Origin: an uncultured Acidimicrobiaceae bacterium
GTDB taxonomy: Bacteria; Actinomycetota; Acidimicrobiia; Acidimicrobiales; Ilumatobacteraceae
Length of the DNA: 6,217 nt
NCBI GenBank assembly: GCA_903919215.1
Contig: CAIXHI010000454.1
Coordinates: 1 to 6,217, forward strand
Reading direction: 5' to 3'
Made by a program: the position numbers and the translations under genes. The notes under the pieces are model-generated. The model searched no databases. It was not told the DNA's origin and saw only the letters and a program-made list of their open reading frames with translations. This document shows positions 1 to 6,217 of the stretch, piece by piece (positions within the stretch are counted from its first letter, which is position 1; the number at the start of each line of letters is the position of its first letter).

Positions 1-596
1 CCGCTGCAGTCGAACGGTTTGTCGCCGGCGGCCTCGCGTGCGGCAGCGAGGTAACGGCCCGAGTGCGGGCTGCTGAGGCGAATGTTGACGCCGTCGGCGT
101 GGCGTCCGGCGATGACCGCCAACTCGACACTGTTGACACCGACGATGATTGGCATCGGATCGGCAGTCGCACGAACGACCTCGATGTTGTGCACGACATT
201 GGCATGGCGATCGGCGAGCGCCGGCATGATCGGGATGCCGCGTTCGCGATGCTCGCGCGACCACGGCGTGTCGGGTGCAGCGCCTGCCCCGACACCAAGT
301 GTGAAGCGCCCGCGGCTGATGCGCTGGGTGCTGTTCGCGGCGAGCGCCAGCAACGCCGCATGGCGGTTGGTCACGTTGGCCACCAGCGAACCCAGCTTGA
401 TCGTGGTGGTTCCGACGGCAAGCGCACCCAGCAACGTAAAGCACTCGAGTACATCTCGGTCGCCGCCCACCATCGCGCCGTCGAAGTGGTCGAGCACCCA
501 GGTGGTGTCGTAGCCGTCGGCCTCGGCTTGCAACACTGCGTCGAGCAGCCGCGGGAAGTCATTGTGGCCCGAAGAGAACTGGACATCGATGAGCAT
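1..596 (-). CDS. Luciferase-like (LLM class) flavin/F420-dependent oxidoreductase, C-terminus cut by window edge
   Basis: This gene was read by translating the reverse complement; 198 codons are open from the ATG at 596 to the window edge. The N-terminus, MLIDVQFSSG, followed by a segment ending in TTWVLDHFDG, then KLGSLVANVTNRH and a glycine-rich FTLGVGAGAAPDTPWSREH stretch, is the typical N-terminal part of the TIM-barrel luciferase-like monooxygenase family. Later come PMPIIVGVNSVELAVIAGRHADGVN-type strands, also typical. In actinobacteria many members use coenzyme F420 and act in the cytosol; the substrate cannot be told here. Family proteins are usually about 280-350 residues, so roughly 100 residues are missing. 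The ATG at 596 matches the usual family start, and upstream in-frame sequence is tRNA. No Shine-Dalgarno is present; the ATG lies one base after the tRNA 3' end. F420 rather than FMN use is inferred from lineage and overall resemblance. Confidence 0.88.
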   Translation of the reverse strand, partial: MLIDVQFSSGHNDFPRLLDAVLQAEADGYDTTWVLDHFDGAMVGGDRDVLECFTLLGALAVGTTTIKLGSLVANVTNRHAALLALAANSTQRISRGRFTLGVGAGAAPDTPWSREHRERGIPIMPALADRHANVVHNIEVVRATADPMPIIVGVNSVELAVIAGRHADGVNIRLSSPHSGRYLAAAREAAGDKPFDCS

Positions 597-597
597 G

Positions 598-670
598 TGC
601 CGACGGAGAGACTCGAACTCTCACTGACGGCGCCCTAAACGCCGTGCCTCTGCCATTGGGCTACGTCGGC
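598..670 (-). tRNA. tRNA with anticodon UAG (reads CUA, Leu) but class I (short variable loop) structure
   Basis: The reverse complement of 670-598 folds into a complete 73-nt cloverleaf. The acceptor stem GCCGACG/CGTCGGC has seven perfect pairs and discriminator A73. T8 A9 is followed by a D-arm with stem GCC/GGC and the GG of the D-loop. The anticodon stem CGGCG/CGCCG has five perfect pairs around the loop TTTAGGG, giving anticodon TAG at 637-635. The variable loop is five bases (TCAGT). The T-arm is GAGAG-TTCGAGT-CTCTC. CCA is not encoded; the next bases are C and then ATG of the downstream gene. UAG decodes CUA, a leucine codon, yet bacterial tRNA-Leu normally has a long class II variable arm of about 85 nt in total, so its identity is uncertain. 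That it is a tRNA is close to certain; the leucine assignment is not. Confidence 0.92.
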
Positions 671-681
671 GACGGAGGAAA

Positions 682-709
682 ACGCTACTGGCACCGCGCC
701 TAGAGTCGC
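682..709 (-). promoter_or_regulatory. Candidate promoter of the tRNA and oxidoreductase unit
   Basis: On the minus strand TAGCGT (687-682) fits the TAnnnT -10 pattern, and GCGACT (709-704) keeps the GAC of a -35 box, with a 16-nt spacer. Transcription would begin near 675, about five bases before the mature tRNA 5' end at 670. This is consensus matching only. The site overlaps the proposed -10 of the divergent gene, so the two promoters may compete. Confidence 0.35.
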
Positions 710-713
710 TCCT
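701..713 (+). promoter_or_regulatory. Candidate -10 for leaderless transcription of the DUF2461 gene
   Basis: TAGAGT (701-706) matches TAnnnT and is followed by exactly seven bases before the ATG at 714, which would put the transcription start at or next to the A of the start codon. No Shine-Dalgarno lies in the 20 bases upstream. This is the usual arrangement of leaderless genes in actinobacteria; no convincing -35 is seen. Confidence 0.4.
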
Positions 714-1379
714 ATGGCGTTCAGTGGATTTCCGGCAGCGGCGTTCGAGTTCTATGAACGACTCTCGGCCGACAACTCGCGTCCGTTCTGGCAAGCCAAC
801 AAGCAGGTCTATGAGCAGGCGGTGAAGCGACCGGTGGAGGAGTTTGTCGAGGCCATCGGCGACTACGGCCCGCTGCAGTTGTTCCGGCCGTATCGCGATG
901 TGCGCTTCGCCAAGGACAAGACGCCGTACAAGGACGCCGCTGGTGCGGCAGGCGAGAGCGAGGGCGGCACCTGGTACTACGTGCAGATCAACGCCGCCGG
1001 CTTGTTGACCGGGGCCGGCTACTACGACATGCGCAGCGATCAACTCGAACGGCTCCGCGCAGCGATCGACGCTGAGGCCACGGGTAACGAGTTGGTCGCG
1101 CTGGCGCGAGCGGCGGAGCAGAAGGGTCTGACCGTGGGCTCGATCTCGTCGTTGAAGACCGCACCGCGCGGGTTCGCCAAGGACCACCCGCGTATCGAGC
1201 TCCTGCGCCGCAAGGGGTTGTTCGTCAGCAAGCAGTGGCCTGTGGCGAAGTGGATGCACACCAAGCAGGCGGTGCCGAAGCTGATCGGTGTCTGGCAGGA
1301 CGCCGCTGATCTCACCGGTTGGCTCGATGCACACGTTGGTCCCAGCACGCTGGCGCCCGAGGAGTTCGGGCGAGTCTGA
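714..1379 (+). CDS. DUF2461 family protein (TIGR02453-like), function unknown
   Basis: This 221-residue protein has the marks of the DUF2461 family: an N-terminal F-x-F-Y-E-R-L stretch with NSRPFWQANKQVYEQAV (about residues 21-37), a central YRDVRFAKDKTPYK motif (60-73), then WYYVQINAAGLLTGAGYYDM (87-106) and a C-terminal KGLFVSKQW segment (167-175). The length is usual for the family, and no signal peptide or membrane segment is visible, so it is probably cytosolic. The biochemical role of DUF2461 is not established. The ATG at 714 places the motif at the expected distance from the N-terminus; upstream is the tRNA control region. The gene is single, diverges from the tRNA, and its stop is only three bases from the convergent regulator stop at 1383, with no terminator hairpin between them. 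Confidence 0.92.
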   Translation: MAFSGFPAAAFEFYERLSADNSRPFWQANKQVYEQAVKRPVEEFVEAIGDYGPLQLFRPYRDVRFAKDKTPYKDAAGAAGESEGGTWYYVQINAAGLLTGAGYYDMRSDQLERLRAAIDAEATGNELVALARAAEQKGLTVGSISSLKTAPRGFAKDHPRIELLRRKGLFVSKQWPVAKWMHTKQAVPKLIGVWQDAADLTGWLDAHVGPSTLAPEEFGRV

Positions 1380-1382
1380 GGA

Positions 1383-2123
1383 TTACTTCAGCGTGATGCG
1401 GTAGGCGCAGCGTTGGCCACCGTCGAGCACATGCTGCTCACGGGCAACCGTTGCCTCGGGGCCGACGGCCTTCTGGAACAAGTCCAGTTCGGCGCTACAC
1501 AGACCAGAGCACGAGTCGGCCGCACCACGGATGGGGCAGTGATGCTCAACGAGCGTGACCTCGCCGACGCCGTCGATGGCCTCTGCGAGATAGCCCTCGG
1601 CACTGCGCAGTTCGGCGATGCGGTGCACCTTCTCCGTGACGGTGGGAAGGCCCTCAAGCACCTTCTGGTAGTTCGCCAGCTGACGCTCGGCGCGAGTGCG
1701 CACCACTTGTTGCAGCGCGTCCTCGCCGAGCGCGCTGCGGATGCTGGCGATCAACTCGACCGTGAGGTCGCTGTGGCGATCGGCGAACAACGAACTGGCC
1801 GACGCTGCTAGGCGCCAGTGCACGGGCGGGCGCCCACGGCCGGTGCTGGGGGCGACGACACGCTCGACGAGTTCGGCGATCTCCAGCGCCTCGAGGTGTT
1901 GGCGAATCGCCGTGTCGGTGAGCCCGAACTCAGCGGCGAGTTCAGGCGCGGTGGCCGTGTCGGCGCGCTTGAGCCGCTCGATGATGCGGCGCTTGGCACC
2001 GGACAGATCGGCAGCGATGGCGGGGATGTGCGGGAGCCTAGCGATTACGAAAGCGACTACTTCGTGAAGGGGTATGGGCGCGAAATGGCTCTCGCTTTGA
2101 CAAAATGTCAAACATGACTGCAT
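1383..2123 (-). CDS. ArsR/COG2345-type winged-helix regulator with SufR-like cysteine-rich C-terminus
   Basis: This is a DNA-binding regulator of up to 246 residues. Residues 41-90 form a winged helix-turn-helix (SGAKRRIIERLKRA, APELAAEFGL, TDTAIRQHLEALEIAELVER), followed by the wing STGRGRPPVHWRL (93-105). A helical middle part (about 117-185) precedes a C-terminal sensor region with HHCPIRG, SCSGLC and RCAYRI. Its cysteines are C196, C205, C209 and C239. This resembles the SufR-like group of COG2345, where C-terminal cysteines hold an iron-sulfur cluster; metal binding here is inferred. There is no suf operon in view; the divergent neighbours are two PLP enzymes. The start is doubtful. ATG 2123 follows an in-frame TAG, TTG 2111 is the only other in-frame start of the usual kinds before the helix-turn-helix, and both lie at or beyond the palindrome, so the first residues are encoded across it. 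C4 and C8 of this extension may not be part of the protein. Confidence 0.85.
   Translation of the reverse strand: MQSCLTFCQSESHFAPIPLHEVVAFVIARLPHIPAIAADLSGAKRRIIERLKRADTATAPELAAEFGLTDTAIRQHLEALEIAELVERVVAPSTGRGRPPVHWRLAASASSLFADRHSDLTVELIASIRSALGEDALQQVVRTRAERQLANYQKVLEGLPTVTEKVHRIAELRSAEGYLAEAIDGVGEVTLVEHHCPIRGAADSCSGLCSAELDLFQKAVGPEATVAREQHVLDGGQRCAYRITLK
2096..2112. promoter_or_regulatory. Perfect 17-bp palindrome, probable operator of the divergent regulator
   Basis: TTTGACAAAATGTCAAA consists of two perfect 7-bp arms around a 3-bp AT centre. It lies two bases before the preferred ATG (2114) of the PLP operon and inside the N-terminal codons of the regulator reading frame on the other strand. 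Its position between a divergent regulator and its likely target, and its low GC in a high-GC region, suggest a dimer binding site. It covers the proposed -10 of the PLP operon, so bound protein would block transcription. The arms also contain TTGACA on both strands, so use as a -35 box is an alternative. Confidence 0.7.
2101..2106 (+). promoter_or_regulatory. Candidate -10 of the PLP enzyme operon
   Basis: CAAAAT is followed by exactly seven bases before ATG 2114, the same spacing as at 701-713 and 5038-5050. It matches four of six positions of TATAAT and lies inside the palindrome. No Shine-Dalgarno precedes the ATG, in keeping with a leaderless mRNA. No clear -35 is visible. Confidence 0.35.
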
Positions 2124-3654
2124 CTACTGCTGGCTCCGTGCCCGCCGATCCGATTGCCCACGCCCTCGAGAACCAGTTCGGCCTGGCCGATCGCGTGGTG
2201 GATGCATCGGCCTTGAGCAACAGCGTGGCCCGCTTCCGCGACCAGGGAATCACACTGCCGACGTTCGCCCAGTTGGCCGATCCGTCGAAGATCGACCCCG
2301 CATTGCTCGGCGACTCCGACAAGAACGCAGCTGACGCCCGCAACCTGTGGCGAGTTCACTGGTACAACGACCTCGCCGGCAACCGCGTGGCACAGCCCGA
2401 CCACATCGTGCTGCCCAGCAGCCTCACGGGTATCGAGAGCCCGATCATCGTCGTCTTCGGCGACCGCTTCCCGATGATCACCGCCCACAAGGTGCTGGCG
2501 GCGTACTCGTGCCTCGCACCTCGCGTCGTCACCGGTCAGTTCGACCCCACCCGTCACCGTGCCATCTGGCCCAGCACGGGCAACTACGCCCGCGGTGGAA
2601 TCGCCATCTCGCGCATCATGTCGTCGCGCGGCGTCGCCATCCTCCCCGCCGGTATGAGCCAGGAGCGTTTCGACTGGCTCGACAAGTGGTGCGAGAACCC
2701 GAAGGACGATGTCATCCGCACGGTCGGTACGGAGAGCAACGTCAAGGAGATCTACGACGCCTGCAACGAGTTGGCCAAAGACCCCGGCAACTTCGTGCTC
2801 AACCAGTTCTGCGAGTTCGGCAACCACCTCGGCCACTACGAGGTCACCGGCCGTGCCCTGGCGCATGCGTTCGAAACGGCACGCGCCGCCAGCGGTCGCG
2901 ACCTGCGCCTCGCGGCGTTCACCAGCGCCACCGGTTCGGCAGGAACGATCGCCGCCGGTGACCGTTTGAAGCATGAATACGGCACGAAGATCGTCGCCGT
3001 CGAGGCGCTCGAGTGCCCGACGATGCTGGAGAACGGCTTCGGCGAACACAACATCCAAGGCATCGGCGACAAGCACATCCCACTGATCCACAACGTGATG
3101 AACACCGACGTCGTGGTCGGCGTCAGCGACCGTGCCACGGATCAGCTGTACGCGATGTTCAACAGCGAGGACGGCCTGGGCTATCTGGCCGATCGTCGCC
3201 ACGTGCCGCGTGAGGTGTTGGCCTCGTTGCAACACTTCGGGCTGTCCAGCGTCTGCAACGTGCTGGCCGCGATCAGTACGGCGAAGACCTTGGGTCTAGG
3301 CCCCGACGACGCGATCGTCACCGTTGCCACCGACGGTGCAGCGCTGTACCCCAGCGAGTACTCCAAGATCACCGCCCGCGACTTCGGCAACGGCTTCACC
3401 AACCTCGACGCCGCGCAGGTGTGGGGTGAGCATCTCGCCAACGTCACCACGGCGCACACGATGGAACTCACCGAGCGCGACCGGAACCGCATCTTCAACC
3501 TCGGCTACTACACGTGGGTCGAGCAGCAGGGCACACCGTTCGAGCTGTTCGAGGCTCGCCGTCACCAGTCGTTCTGGCAGGGGCTGCGTCGCCTGCTGCC
3601 CGTGTGGGACGAGATGATCACCGAGTTCAACGAGCGCGTCGCCGCAGGTTCGTG

Positions 3655-3655
<1 letters not shown>
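2114..3655 (+). CDS. PLP-dependent cysteine synthase-like protein (fold type II), long form
   Basis: This 513-residue protein is a fold-type II PLP enzyme related to cysteine synthase and tryptophan synthase beta. FPMITAHKVLAAYSCLAPR (119-137) holds K126, the likely Schiff-base lysine. WPSTGNYARGGIA (152-164) is the substrate-loop counterpart of the SSGNHG motif, and TSATGSAGTIAAGD (270-283) is the glycine-rich phosphate-binding loop. Segments such as GTESNVKEIYD (205-215), GFGEHNIQGIGDKHIPLIHNVMNTD (308-332) and GVSDRATDQLYAM (336-348) are strongly patterned, as in a conserved bacterial group of about 500 residues usually annotated only as a PLP-dependent protein or cysteine synthase. Ordinary cysteine synthases are about 310 residues; here roughly 100 are added at each end. 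The reaction is unknown. ATG 2114 is preferred over 2105, which lies inside the palindrome and adds only MSN. The gene is the first of an operon and uses one rare CTA codon at L395. Confidence 0.88.
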
Positions 3656-4977
<1,322 letters not shown>

Positions 4978-5037
4978 GTGCGTGAGCGGGCTGGGTGTTC
5001 GTGCGCCGGGCCCAGGTTCTCTGCAACACCCCTTCGT

Positions 5038-5050
5038 CAGAATGCGGTTC
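5038..5050 (+). promoter_or_regulatory. Candidate -10 for leaderless transcription of the HNH gene
   Basis: CAGAAT (5038-5043) matches four of six -10 positions and is followed by seven bases before ATG 5051. No Shine-Dalgarno and no good -35 are visible. The 73-bp gap 4978-5050 holds no other clear signal and no strong terminator. Confidence 0.35.
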
Positions 5051-6217
5051 ATGGGAACCGCAACCGACACCATCGCTGAACTGCCCGACCTCACCGACCT
5101 CACCGACGTGCCGCTCGAACGGCTCGAGGCCGAGTTGTGTCAAGGCGCCGCCAACCTGACGGCTGCCGAGCACACCTGGCTGCTGCAGTTGGCCGAGTTC
5201 GACCGGCGGCTCGGGTGGGAGCTGTGGGGCTGCAACTCCTGTGCCCATTGGTTGGTATGGCAGGTGGGGCTGGATGCGCGCACCGCTCGCGACAAAGTGC
5301 GGGTCGCGAAGGCCATCGCGCAGTTCCCGCTCATCTCGTCTGCGATGCGCCTCGGCCATCTGTCGTACTCGAAGGTGCGCGCGATCACTCGTGTGGTCGT
5401 GGCCGAGACGGAACAGAGCCTGGTCGACATGGCGCTGGCCGGCACCACGAACCATGTCGAGCGGATCGTCGCGGCCTACCGGCGAGCCACACCGAACCCC
5501 GACGCAGCCCACGACCACGTGGCGGCGGACCGTGCGGCCTGGGTGGCTCGCGGGCTGACGCATCGACTCAACGACAACGGCACGATGACCATCACCTTGA
5601 CGGTGCCCACTGAGCCCGGTGTGGCGTTCCTCTCGGCGGTGGAGACCTTCGCCGCACCGCCCACGCCCGATGTCGACGGGCACATCGCCTCTCGCCAGGC
5701 GCGGCTCGCCGATGCAGCGGTGGCGATGGCGGAGGTGGCCGTGGCCGCCGAGGACGGCGAGCGGCTCAGCAGCGCGCCACGGTTCCTGGTGCAGCTCCAC
5801 GTGGGCGAGGGAACGTGTGAGATCGAGGGCATCGGCGACTCGGTGGGCACCCCGTTGGCAGTGTCGCCGGCAACGGCGGAACGCCTGTCGTGCGACGCGT
5901 ACGCGGAGCGTGTCCTGCATGCGAGCAACGGCGAGGTCTCCGGCATCTCCTCCCGTGCCAGCGTCATCCGTGGTCGCCTTCGTCGGTTGATTCTGGCCCG
6001 CGACCGCTGTTGCACGGTGCCCGGTTGTGGCCGTCGCGGTCGGGCGGAGATCCACCACTTTCAACACCGCGGGAAGGGAGGCACGAATTCCAGCGTCAAC
6101 CTTGGGCTCACCTGTCGGTACCACCATCACCTCCTGCACGAAGGAGGCTGGACCGCCGTCGTCACCGACGAGGGCATCGAGTTCCACCTTCCCGATGGCC
6201 GGATCATCCGGCCCACA
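5051..6217 (+). CDS. DUF222 / 13E12-type HNH endonuclease-like protein, 3' end cut by window edge
   Basis: The reading frame is open for 389 codons to the window edge. Residues from about 20 to 290 correspond to the helical DUF222 domain (for example LAEFDRRLGWELWGCNSCAHWL, starting near 47, and GHLSYSKVRAITRVV at 102-116). Residues 317-366 are an HNH nuclease domain: RDRCCTVPGCGRR with C320/C321 and C326, EIHHFQHRGKGG with H335 and H336, then VNLGLTC at N350-C355 and YHHHLLHEGGW. The motif pattern looks intact, so nuclease activity is possible, but the cellular role of this actinobacteria-enriched family, known from the REP13E12 repeats of Mycobacterium tuberculosis, is not settled. Only a short C-terminal tail should be missing. 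ATG 5051 is preferred over the in-frame ATG 5042, which overlaps the -10-like hexamer. No integrase, repeats or other mobile features accompany it here. Confidence 0.87.
   Translation, partial: MGTATDTIAELPDLTDLTDVPLERLEAELCQGAANLTAAEHTWLLQLAEFDRRLGWELWGCNSCAHWLVWQVGLDARTARDKVRVAKAIAQFPLISSAMRLGHLSYSKVRAITRVVVAETEQSLVDMALAGTTNHVERIVAAYRRATPNPDAAHDHVAADRAAWVARGLTHRLNDNGTMTITLTVPTEPGVAFLSAVETFAAPPTPDVDGHIASRQARLADAAVAMAEVAVAAEDGERLSSAPRFLVQLHVGEGTCEIEGIGDSVGTPLAVSPATAERLSCDAYAERVLHASNGEVSGISSRASVIRGRLRRLILARDRCCTVPGCGRRGRAEIHHFQHRGKGGTNSSVNLGLTCRYHHHLLHEGGWTAVVTDEGIEFHLPDGRIIRPT
5087..5104 (+). repeat. Two tandem copies of a 9-bp unit in the HNH gene
   Basis: GACCTCACC is repeated twice without mismatch and encodes DLTDLT near the N-terminus (residues 13-18), before the DUF222 domain. 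It is short and probably a local duplication. Confidence 0.85.

Noticed and set aside
63..638. 191-codon open frame on the plus strand
   Set aside because: It runs antisense through the luciferase-like gene and into the tRNA, and has no family resemblance.
674..680. GGAGGAA as a Shine-Dalgarno on the plus strand
   Set aside because: No start codon follows at a useful distance; the nearest gene start is 34 bases further on.
2108..3235. 375-codon open frame on the minus strand
   Set aside because: It shadows the cysteine synthase-like gene, which has recognisable PLP motifs on the plus strand.
3514..3654. N-terminal extension of the threonine synthase-like protein by 47 residues
   Set aside because: It overlaps the end of the first PLP gene in another frame and is arginine-rich shadow. 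ATG 3655 gives the CxxC start and a TGATG coupling.
4991..5015. CTGGG...CCCAG hairpin as a terminator of the PLP operon
   Set aside because: It has only five pairs with a 15-base loop and no T-run. Too weak to call in GC-rich DNA.
5051..6217. HNH gene as evidence of an intron, intein or mobile element
   Set aside because: It is a DUF222/13E12-type protein with its own start and no element ends, direct repeats or interrupted gene around it.

Overview
The window is high-GC DNA with compact genes and almost no intergenic space. It looks actinobacterial. The evidence is a DUF222/13E12-type HNH protein, a luciferase-like (probably F420-dependent) oxidoreductase, and several starts with no Shine-Dalgarno but a -10-like hexamer exactly 7 nt before the ATG, as in leaderless actinobacterial genes. 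A member of the Acidimicrobiia or a related lineage would fit, but the class cannot be fixed from this sequence. No insertion sequence, CRISPR array, integrase or phage gene is visible.

Layout. (1) 1-670, minus strand: a tRNA with a Leu-type UAG anticodon but a short, class I body, followed after one nucleotide by the start codon of a luciferase-like monooxygenase gene that runs off the left edge. (2) 714-1379, plus strand: a complete DUF2461 protein, divergent from the tRNA. (3) 1383-2123, minus strand: an ArsR/COG2345-type winged-helix regulator with a SufR-like, four-cysteine C-terminus. It converges on the DUF2461 gene. (4) 2114-4977, plus strand: a two-gene operon of fold-type II PLP enzymes joined by a TGATG overlap. 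The first is cysteine-synthase-like and the second threonine-synthase-like with an N-terminal zinc-ribbon-like segment. (5) 5051 to the right edge, plus strand: a DUF222/HNH endonuclease-like protein, cut before its stop codon.

The most coherent unit is regions 3 and 4. A regulator likely to sense Fe-S or redox state is divergent from two PLP enzymes, and a perfect 17-bp palindrome (TTTGACAAAATGTCAAA, 2096-2112) lies over both 5' ends. The inference is a sulfur- or iron-sulfur-responsive switch on a PLP pathway of unknown chemistry. The other notable unit is the tRNA and oxidoreductase junction, where tRNA 3' processing alone could produce a leaderless mRNA.
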